Source of the DNA: an uncultured Bacteroidales bacterium
GTDB lineage: Bacteria; Bacteroidota; Bacteroidia; Bacteroidales; P3
DNA: 64,000 nt
Reading direction: 5' to 3'
Assembly: GCA_947165255.1 (NCBI GenBank)
Contig: CAMUZR010000003.1
Span: 62,001-126,000, forward strand
Made by a program: the position numbers and the translations under genes. Positions 53,680 to 60,157 of this stretch are shown in pieces. Position 1 is the stretch's first letter. Each line of letters opens with the position of its first letter. The notes beneath the pieces were generated by a model that saw only the letters and a list, made by a program, of their open reading frames with translations, searched no databases and had not been told where the DNA came from.

Positions 53680-54003
53680 TCAATAAGTATGAAATGTTCC
53701 AAATCTCACATGCCCATACCCTTTAAGAGAAATGGCTGTTTTGAGTAGGTTGTCAGCGATGTTTCTCCCACAAATCAGCCTGTCTTGCAAAGTTGAAACC
53801 TCTGATAGTTCTACGAAATCAAATCCAAGATCACTCGCGTAATCTTTTATCAACACGACAAACTCCTTCCGGCTATGTGCTTTCGCAATTAAATTAACAT
53901 ATGCTCCAGTAACATCGCCAAGCATCTCATCGTTTTTTTTGGTTGTCTTAATATGGAGAATTCCATACCATATATCTGGACAATTAGTATTATTAAAATT
54001 CAT
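53680..54003 (-). CDS. Candidate immunity protein of RHS cassette 1
   Basis: 107 residues, no signal peptide or membrane helix, cytoplasmic type (MNFNNTNCPDIWYGILHIKTTKKNDEMLGDVTGAYVNLIAKAHSRKEFVVLIKDYASDLGFDFVELSEV...). The start overlaps the end of the toxin reading frame by 11 nt, the usual close coupling of toxin and immunity genes. The family is not recognised; the role is inferred from position. Confidence 0.65.
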   Translation of the reverse strand: MNFNNTNCPDIWYGILHIKTTKKNDEMLGDVTGAYVNLIAKAHSRKEFVVLIKDYASDLGFDFVELSEVSTLQDRLICGRNIADNLLKTAISLKGYGHVRFGTFHTY

Positions 54004-54835
54004 GATGAGTGCTATTTGGTTTCTTTAATCCGTTTCTGTCTGTTGGACGATAGTGTGGTTTCCCCAATTTGGGAGATTTGTGTTTTACTGGTCGACCTTT
54101 CCCTTGGTTTCTTGCCGCATCTTTGGCTTCCTTTTGTGTGGGGTGATGGACTGTATTTACCCTAGGCTTACCACTTCCCCCTAATACATTTCCATAGCGA
54201 TCTGTTTTCTGTCCAGCAGAGGTTTGAACATCATCATTGCCATTATCTGTGGCACATTGACGGGTATCACCAGAGACTAACAAGCTGACAGGTATTATCC
54301 ATGCAATTGTAGTAACTGCTTCTATGGCTGCTCCAGCAGCAGTGGAGATGTGTTCCCTCAAAAAAGCACCGATTGGAACAGCAACAGGAACAGCAATGTT
54401 TGCCAAGTTAATAATACTTTCATTTTGTATTAGGGATAATTCTGATTCATCGCAATTTTCGTAGCCTCCACGAAATTCACCCCCGACTATACTACCAATT
54501 TCAAGATTTGGGTTCCACCGTTTGGGCTGCAGTCCTTCTCCATAGAGATACTGTCCGTCAGGTGTCGCCCTATAACCATCACCTACGTTGGCAATTCCAT
54601 TTGGCGTGTGAACAGAGTCCATACCACTAGGATCTATGGCTATTATGGGATTCCACGCACAATATGCATACGGTGAGATTGAGGGATATTTATCCGCCAG
54701 CGGGTCAACACTCAGCCACATGGTCATCAGTTCGTGGTCCATATACCTCGCACCGAAGTACCCATACCCTGTCTCCTCATCGCGCTCTTTGCCCGTGAAA
54801 GAGCAGTTGTCTTGTATGCCGTTTTTAGTCATCAT
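53993..54835 (-). CDS. Orphan RHS-core/toxin cassette 1
   Basis: 280 residues. The start has only the end of an RHS repeat-associated core (FTGKERDEETGYGYFGARYMDHELMTMWLSVDPLADKYPSISPYAYCAWNP), not the whole RHS shell. A variable region with a hydrophobic segment (about 130-180) follows, then a basic His-rich tail (about 205-280: RYGNVLGGSGKPRVNTVHHPTQKEAKDAARNQGKG... ending PNSTHHEF) of polymorphic-toxin style, possibly a nuclease; I cannot name the toxin family with confidence. Without an RHS shell it can work only after recombination with a full RHS gene or as a silent cassette. Confidence 0.75.
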   Translation of the reverse strand: MMTKNGIQDNCSFTGKERDEETGYGYFGARYMDHELMTMWLSVDPLADKYPSISPYAYCAWNPIIAIDPSGMDSVHTPNGIANVGDGYRATPDGQYLYGEGLQPKRWNPNLEIGSIVGGEFRGGYENCDESELSLIQNESIINLANIAVPVAVPIGAFLREHISTAAGAAIEAVTTIAWIIPVSLLVSGDTRQCATDNGNDDVQTSAGQKTDRYGNVLGGSGKPRVNTVHHPTQKEAKDAARNQGKGRPVKHKSPKLGKPHYRPTDRNGLKKPNSTHHEF

Positions 54836-54889
54836 CAGTAGGATAACAAAGACATGGCTGTTTTATTGCTTCAGGTGCCATTTCGGTTC

Positions 54890-55036
54890 AGTTCATTGCT
54901 TTTGCGGATTGAAAATCCTTATACTCAATGGGTCTGGATTGCAAATCCAGACCAGCGGCACGGCACCGAACATCTGCTGGGTCGGGTGGGTCGGAACGAA
55001 CATCCGCGGGGTTGGGACATCCGCGGGGTCGGGCTC
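54890..55036. repeat. Dispersed hairpin repeat R3
   Basis: Core 54904-54953, identical to R2 over 50 bp. The tail has three variants of the ACATCCGC..GGGTCGG unit. It lies 55 bp upstream of the start of cassette 1; the linker (TTTCGGTTCAGTTCATTGCTTTT) is shared with R4. Confidence 0.85.
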
Positions 55037-55103
55037 CAAACTCAATAAATGGAACTACCTGATTAATCATGCCTGATCCTTTTACCTTATTTTTTAACCG
55101 TTA

Positions 55104-55772
55104 CTAATTACATTTCCTAATAGAAAACTGCTTTACTTTATAATCATCGAAAATGAACCATTCAAACTCTTTTTGATAGATGTTTATTCTCTGATAGGAA
55201 TCGGTAATGTCCCAATAACAATTTAAATTACGCGGATCCACATGCCAAGAGTGCACTATGCACAATAATGAATCGTAATAAAAGCATCCCGCAAGATTCA
55301 CTCCTGATCTTTGGGCTCCAGACAATAGGTTATACATGTAATAGTTTAAATGGGGACTTACTTGTACATCAAAAGAATCTTGACTTTTATTCTGTATCAA
55401 TATATCTACCAAATAGCCCGAGCTGTCATAATGGTCTGAAGTGGATGGGGCAGGAAAAAACATATCTGAAATTGGTTTTTGCAGAGCGGACTTAAGTATA
55501 CAGAGCAAATCATTCTCCTTGACGGATAACAGTGGAATGCTGAGGGACATTTTGTATACGTTGTATAATTTGTCAGGGATAACACTTATCGGTATGGTGT
55601 CAAATACGGTGTATCCTTCAAAGAAATTCCGGGCTTCCAACTTACTATTTGTCGTATCCATATTATAATATTCAGCGCAGTCTGGATAATAGTTCTGAGA
55701 AATGGCAGGAGTTTCAGTCAATAGGATCAATATCAAGGTAAGTAATTGTTTTAATTTGCAAATGTTCTCCAT
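55104..55772 (-). CDS. Exported protein in RHS cassette 2, candidate immunity protein
   Basis: 222 residues with a signal peptide (MENICKLKQLLTLILILLTETPAISQ) and a mature part of unknown family (YYPDCAEYYNMDTT...YVVDI-type mixed alpha/beta). The start overlaps the end of the JAB-like toxin frame (55751) by 22 nt, so coupling as toxin-immunity is likely. A periplasmic immunity protein would imply that this toxin acts in or passes through the periplasm (inference). Confidence 0.6.
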   Translation of the reverse strand: MENICKLKQLLTLILILLTETPAISQNYYPDCAEYYNMDTTNSKLEARNFFEGYTVFDTIPISVIPDKLYNVYKMSLSIPLLSVKENDLLCILKSALQKPISDMFFPAPSTSDHYDSSGYLVDILIQNKSQDSFDVQVSPHLNYYMYNLLSGAQRSGVNLAGCFYYDSLLCIVHSWHVDPRNLNCYWDITDSYQRINIYQKEFEWFIFDDYKVKQFSIRKCN

Positions 55773-56172
55773 ATCTTTGCATATTTTATCATATTAATGT
55801 ATTTGCCTTCTTCCGTTGGCACCAAGTGACCAAACTCCATGGATTTCCCTTGAGAATATAAAAAACATTTTGAGGAGGGATGTTTACGTGCGAAATTTTG
55901 ATCTGAATGAGACGGATAATAACTTTCATCTTCATTAAATGGATGAAAATGATGCATTTTACATCTGGGTCAACTAGCTTGATGGGGTTCCACATGCAAT
56001 AGTTATACGGACTAATGTTCGGATACTTATCCGCCATCGGGTCGACGCTCAGCCACATGGTCATCAGCTCGTGATCCATGTACCTCGCGCCAAAATAACC
56101 ATAACCTGTTTCCTCGTCGCGCTCTTTGCCCGTGAAAGCAACACTATCTTGTATGCCCTTATTAATCATCAT
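55751..56172 (-). pseudogene. Orphan RHS-core/toxin cassette 2 with truncated JAMM-like toxin
   Basis: The frame from ATG 56172 gives the RHS core end (VAFTGKERDEETGYGYFGARYMDHELMTMWLSVDPMADKYP...NPIKLVDPD). At about 55957 the useful frame shifts to HHFHPFNEDESYYPSHSDQNFARKHP, which has the JAMM metalloprotease pattern H-x-H-P...S-x-x-D, and continues to the stop at 55751. The roughly 100 residues usually found between core and HxHP, including the catalytic Glu, are missing, so this looks like an internal deletion plus frameshift. Decayed JAB-type polymorphic toxin. Confidence 0.7.
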
Positions 56173-56229
56173 CAGTAGGAAGGATAACGAAGATGTGGCT
56201 GTTTTATTGCCACACGCGCTATTTCGGTT

Positions 56230-56409
56230 CAGTTCATTGCTTTTGCGGATTGAAAATCCTTATACTCAATGGGTCTAGATTGCAAATCCAGACCAACGGC
56301 ACGGATTGAACATCCGCCGGGTCGGGTATCTCTCCCGTTGGGAAACGGCACGGCACGAACATCCGCCGGGTCGGGATCAGTGCTCAGTGAACATCCGCCG
56401 GGTCGGGAT
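56230..56409. repeat. Dispersed hairpin repeat R4
   Basis: Core 56245-56294 with one change against R2/R3 (GGTCTAGATT). Three exact ACATCCGCCGGGTCGGG units follow at irregular spacing (near 56309, 56363, 56391). Lies 58 bp upstream of cassette 2. Confidence 0.85.
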
Positions 56410-56597
56410 TAAGGTATAAGCAGATTGACTACTACAATCATCACTATTACAATTATAGTACCCAAAAGTTCGTTCTCAATTGTACTGATTATCGGAATAT
56501 TTTTAAACCAGCCATCAATACAATTTATTTCGTCCCGATAGTCTGTGCGGCAAAAGCGACATATCCACCTAAACTCACCTCCGATGATATCTATCAT
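56409..56597 (-). CDS. Remnant of a further toxin region or small membrane immunity protein
   Basis: 62 residues. The start (MIDIIGGEFRWICRFC) resembles the IGSIVGGEFRGGYENC stretch inside cassette 1, which suggests a leftover piece of another RHS toxin region. The C-terminal half is a membrane helix (LLGTIIVIVMIVVVNLLIP), which would also suit a small membrane immunity protein for the RHS toxin just upstream. Sequence does not decide between these. Confidence 0.4.
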   Translation of the reverse strand: MIDIIGGEFRWICRFCRTDYRDEINCIDGWFKNIPIISTIENELLGTIIVIVMIVVVNLLIP

Positions 56598-56651
56598 GGT
56601 CTAAAAGTTTTTACTAATGCCTTGTTCTTCTTAAAAGAATACATACCTAAC

Positions 56652-58256
56652 TTAGTCATCATTTATTACCTCTCTAATGTTCTTTGTATTAGTAATGAAT
56701 GAATAAGCATCTTTGATAGTATGCATATTCTCTTTATTACGCCTATACTCTCTACCTATATCTTCAGAACGACTGCATTTTCTTCCTCCTGTTTTAGAAA
56801 TAAAATCTTCATATTCGGAGAAATTAGCTCCTTTTGTGGCAGTTGTTCTTATTAATCCAATAGGCTTTATTGTCTTATTCATACCAACAGATGCAATATC
56901 AAGAAAGGCACTAGTTTTCTCCATTGGATTGGCCTCGGTTCCAGCCATAGAGAATCCTGTAATATATTGGAAACCTCCATTAATAGTCCCATATGCTATT
57001 GACAATAAGGATTTTCCAAAGTCCCCCATAAAAGTACCTGTCGTTTCGTCTAGCCATGATTCTATCCTAACAAAAGGATCATTAGTTGAGTAACATACTT
57101 CCTGGTCGGTATACCCTCGTGGTCGAAACATTTTTTCTGATATTGTGACATTGTAGTTTTCAGTAGAATTAGAACTAACCGAAGCGAATACGCACCCACG
57201 ATGAGTTTCCCATATGCTTAAATCCCCACCATGTTTTATTTTGTACAGGATAGCTTCATACACATGTCTTGATGTCGCTGCTCTAAGCCATAATGGCAAT
57301 CTTGGCATCTCTCCATATGGATCCACTAGTTTCATCGGATTCCACGTACAGTATGCATACGGAGAAATGGACGGATACTTGTCCGCCATCGGGTCAACGC
57401 TCAGCCACATGGCCATGAGCTCGTGGTCCATGTACCTTGCTCCGAAATAGCCATAGCCAGTTTCTGAATCCCGTTCTTTGCACGTGAACATAAAGCGTTC
57501 GCTGTAGCCACTTGTGCGCTGGTTGATGTACGGCTCGCCGTAGGGAAGGTACTGCAGGTGCTGGATGGCTTGTCCACCATTGTCGGTTATCCAGCTGGCA
57601 CTGCCCAAATGGTCGGAGTGATAATAATAGCCATCGGTTTCAGGGTCGTCATGGGTGGCATAGTATGCCATTTTCCCGACAAAGGGCGTGGTTTCAAACG
57701 CTGGGCTGACTTTCAGCATTTTCGGGCTGCCCACTATCGGGGTTCTGAATACTTCGTCATCCCAGCCTATTCCGTGGATGCACGCAGGATTGTCGCTGTC
57801 GAGCCTCCGGCCAAGACATTGGTTCAGGCAGCCAGCAAACAGGTCGTCGGCCCTGCTCGACATCGGGGCATCACGCGTCGCCATCGGCAGCCCCCCGCCT
57901 CCGGTACGGGCGCACACCCTGTCGCCACCCGCATAGTAGTGCTTGGTATACCCTTTGTTACTCAGCACCACGTAGGGGGACGGGTATATCGTTATCTCTG
58001 ACAGGACACTCGCCGTCCGCATCAGGTCGGCATTGACATCGAGGACACTGTTCCTGCCCGTCAGCTTTATCGTCCTCTCCCCGGCATAGTCGTAGGCATA
58101 GTGGCTGCAGTCCACGGCGGCGTGCATAGGGTTGGCTACGCCACCGCTGCTTTGGCTCGGAAAAACAAACGAGTTTGTTCTTCTCTCGCTTTGCGCAGCT
58201 CCGTCTTCCGTCCTGCCGCTGGTGCTATAGGTGTATGTCACGTCGTTTCCCGTCAT
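56652..58256 (-). CDS. RHS repeat-associated core protein with C-terminal toxin region (5'-truncated)
   Basis: 534 residues as an open frame from ATG 58256. RHS strands (YYYHSDHLGSASWITDNGGQAIQHLQYLPYGEPYINQ) lead to the core end (MFTCKERDSETGYGYFGARYMDHELMAMWLSVDP...WNPMKLVDPYGE). After it comes a roughly 215-residue variable C-terminal region of unknown family ending in NFSEYEDFISKTGGRKCSRSED... The peptide AQSERRTNSFVFPSQSS (about 21-37) comes from palindromic insert E3. The real RHS gene began further upstream; the frame is broken there by the tandem insert E4/E5, and most of the shell is gone. Probably non-functional as it stands. Confidence 0.8.
   Translation of the reverse strand: MTGNDVTYTYSTSGRTEDGAAQSERRTNSFVFPSQSSGGVANPMHAAVDCSHYAYDYAGERTIKLTGRNSVLDVNADLMRTASVLSEITIYPSPYVVLSNKGYTKHYYAGGDRVCARTGGGGLPMATRDAPMSSRADDLFAGCLNQCLGRRLDSDNPACIHGIGWDDEVFRTPIVGSPKMLKVSPAFETTPFVGKMAYYATHDDPETDGYYYHSDHLGSASWITDNGGQAIQHLQYLPYGEPYINQRTSGYSERFMFTCKERDSETGYGYFGARYMDHELMAMWLSVDPMADKYPSISPYAYCTWNPMKLVDPYGEMPRLPLWLRAATSRHVYEAILYKIKHGGDLSIWETHRGCVFASVSSNSTENYNVTISEKMFRPRGYTDQEVCYSTNDPFVRIESWLDETTGTFMGDFGKSLLSIAYGTINGGFQYITGFSMAGTEANPMEKTSAFLDIASVGMNKTIKPIGLIRTTATKGANFSEYEDFISKTGGRKCSRSEDIGREYRRNKENMHTIKDAYSFITNTKNIREVINDD
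58146..58199. repeat. Palindromic element E3, in frame in the RHS gene
   Basis: Outer stem GCTGC (58146-58150) with GCAGC (58195-58199); inner palindrome AACAAAC-GA-GTTTGTT (58164-58179); arms CTTTGGCTCGG and TCTCGCTTTG as in E1. It adds AQSERRTNSFVFPSQSS to the RHS protein without a stop. Confidence 0.75.
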
Positions 58257-58265
58257 GTTGCTATA

Positions 58266-58429
58266 ACGTTTTCGATAAGCCGAGCACAGAGGGCAAATCT
58301 CGCAGCGTTTGCACTATGCCGAGGCGAGAAAACGTCATGTAATAACGTTTTCGATAAGCCGAGCGCAGAGGGCAAATCTCGCAGTGTTTGCACTATGCCG
58401 AAGCGAGAAAACGTCATATAATAACGTTT
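58266..58429. repeat. Tandem 79-bp palindromic elements E4 and E5
   Basis: Two copies (58266-58335 and 58345-58414) with outer stem ACGTTTTC/GAAAACGT and arms like E1 (GCTTCGGCAT and CTGCGCTCGGCTTAT on the minus strand). The period is 79 bp, and a third start ATAACGTTT follows at 58421. The copies differ at four positions. Together they add 158 bp and shift the RHS frame. Confidence 0.85.
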
Positions 58430-58537
58430 GTTTAACAGTCTGTAGTATGTGTAGTCGTAATTTATTTCGCCCAGAGAGTTGGTCTCCTTGGTCAGGTTGC
58501 CCGCGGGGTCGTAGGCGTAGCGGGCTACAACGAGACA
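58427..58537 (-). pseudogene. Upstream RHS repeat fragment
   Basis: Encodes ARYAYDPAGNLTKETNSLGEINYDYTYYRLLNKRY, a clear YD-type RHS repeat that should continue into YSNMTGNDVTYTY at 58256 but is separated from it by E4/E5. Upstream of 58537 the RHS similarity stops, so the gene is cut off at its 5' side. The ATG at 58705 in this frame is not a real start. Confidence 0.8.
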
Positions 58538-58755
58538 GGGACGTGGCCAAGATGCCGAAAGAAATGCTAATATAGCATAAATAGACCTTGAACGACCAAA
58601 TGTCGGTCTAATGGTTAATCTTGCACGATTCCTGCCCAAATCACTACCATTACCACTACGTTGCCCACTCAAAAGAAGAGCGAGTAGGAACCTATCAGAT
58701 AGCATTTTAGTTGCGTTGGGAAATCTGGGGCGGGGTTAGGCGTGCCGCGTGGTAG
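58538..58755. other. Non-coding junction between the RHS fragment and the MFS terminator
   Basis: Marks the right edge of the accessory island. I see no supported gene; it includes an A+T-rich patch and a short inverted motif ACCAAATGTCGGT near 58596, with no assigned role. Confidence 0.5.
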
Positions 58756-58797
58756 AAAAAACAAGGCCTTTCTGCCACGGATGGGAGAAAGGCCTTG
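58756..58797 (-). terminator. Intrinsic terminator of the MFS transporter gene
   Basis: CAAGGCCTTTCT (58762-58773) pairs perfectly with AGAAAGGCCTTG (58786-58797); on the minus strand a T-tract follows (58756-58761). Confidence 0.9.
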
Positions 58798-58822
58798 GGT
58801 ATAGGACTATTGCGAGAGAGGG

Positions 58823-60124
58823 TTACTCGACTGGAATGTCTTTGTTGACGTTTTTGCAGCCCACCATGGCATAGAAGAGGATGTAGGCCAGCATGGCCAC
58901 TACAAGCCAGTAGCTGCCCATGTAGCCTACGCCCTTGGCTATGGCGTTTTGGATGAACGGCATTACGCCGCCACCCACTACCATCATCATGAAGATTCCG
59001 GAGGCTTGCTCAGTGTACTTGCCCAGTCCCTCGACGGAGAGGTTGAATATGCAGCCCCACATGAGAGATGTGCAAAGGCCGCAAAGGACTAGGAAAAGGG
59101 CACTGATGGGCACCTGGAACATGGCAAAGCCATCGGCCACGCTGTAGCCGGGCATGGAGACCCGGATGGTGTCGGGCAGGATGATGGCCACAACGATGAG
59201 GATGATGGCCAGAATGGAAACAAAGGAGAGCTGGGCCTTGGTGGAGACTTTGCCGCTGATGGCGGTGCTGAGGGCACGGCCTACCATCATGAGCAGCCAA
59301 TAGATGGCTGCCACCGCGCCACCGATGGCGGCACCGCAGGCGGGGTCGTCGGTGAGGTAGAAGTTGAGCTCGTTAGGGATGCCCACTTCGATGCCCACAT
59401 AGAAGAAGATGGCCACCACGCCCAACACCAGATGGCGGAAGCTCCAGGCACTGTGTTTGTCCTTGCTTTTAGGCTTGATTTTGCCCAGGTTGGGCTCGAC
59501 AAATTTGACACAGCAGATGATGACAAACGCCAGCGCAAAGACACCCATGGCAATGAACAGCAACGGGGCCACGTCGCTCATGGCGGTCTTGTCGGTCACT
59601 TGACCGATGAGTGCACCCACCAAGAGGGGTGTGAGTGTGCCAGTGAGGGAGTTGAAGGTGCCGCCGGTCTGGATGAGCTGATTGCCACGGTTGCCGCCGC
59701 CGCCCAGGATGTTAAGCATGGGGTTGACCACGGTGTTAAGCATACAGACACAGAAGCCGCAGACGAAGGCACCCAAAAGGTAGATAACATAGTTAAGCAT
59801 TACGGGCTGGCCAGACACCGAGAAGGTGGCCACATTGGCACCCACACGGCTGGAAAGGTACTGTATGACCATGCCCACAAAACCTACTGCAAGGGCGATG
59901 AGGGCAGTCTTTTTATATCCGATTTTGGAGAGCATCTTACCTGCAGGAATGCCCATGAAGAGGTATGCTAGGAAGTTCATCATGTTGCCCAGCATTCCGG
60001 CCCATTCATAATGGTTGCGCCAGATGTTGCCAAAGGGGGCAGCCATATTGGTGACAAAGGAAATCATTGCGAACATGAAAATCATGGTCACAATTGCTAC
60101 TACGTTACTGTTTTTCTTTTCCAT
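58823..60124 (-). CDS. MFS transporter, sugar/FucP-like family
   Basis: 433 residues with about 12 membrane helices and a short loop at mid-protein (EPNLGKIKPKSKDKHSAW). Motifs GIPAGKMLSKIGYKKT (loop 2-3) and NTVVNPMLNILGGGGNRGNQLIQTGGTFNSLTGTLTPLL are typical of the glucose/galactose/fucose MFS group of Bacteroidota. The exact sugar is unknown. Monocistronic, with a terminator right after it. Confidence 0.88.
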   Translation of the reverse strand: MEKKNSNVVAIVTMIFMFAMISFVTNMAAPFGNIWRNHYEWAGMLGNMMNFLAYLFMGIPAGKMLSKIGYKKTALIALAVGFVGMVIQYLSSRVGANVATFSVSGQPVMLNYVIYLLGAFVCGFCVCMLNTVVNPMLNILGGGGNRGNQLIQTGGTFNSLTGTLTPLLVGALIGQVTDKTAMSDVAPLLFIAMGVFALAFVIICCVKFVEPNLGKIKPKSKDKHSAWSFRHLVLGVVAIFFYVGIEVGIPNELNFYLTDDPACGAAIGGAVAAIYWLLMMVGRALSTAISGKVSTKAQLSFVSILAIILIVVAIILPDTIRVSMPGYSVADGFAMFQVPISALFLVLCGLCTSLMWGCIFNLSVEGLGKYTEQASGIFMMMVVGGGVMPFIQNAIAKGVGYMGSYWLVVAMLAYILFYAMVGCKNVNKDIPVE

Positions 60125-60157
60125 AATGGTGTTGAAATGTGTGTGAGTTTAAATTAG

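Noticed and set aside
53433..53702. Short ORFs reading GLQIQTN or NPDQ-type peptides across repeats R1-R4
   Set aside because: They are translations of the hairpin repeat in several frames and both strands; not genes.
56300..56409. Tail units of R4 as a CRISPR array
   Set aside because: Units are about 17 bp with irregular spacing and no cas genes are near.
58253..58705. 150-codon ORF as a separate small gene
   Set aside because: Only its middle is an RHS repeat; the end is read from the palindromic inserts and the start from non-RHS DNA.
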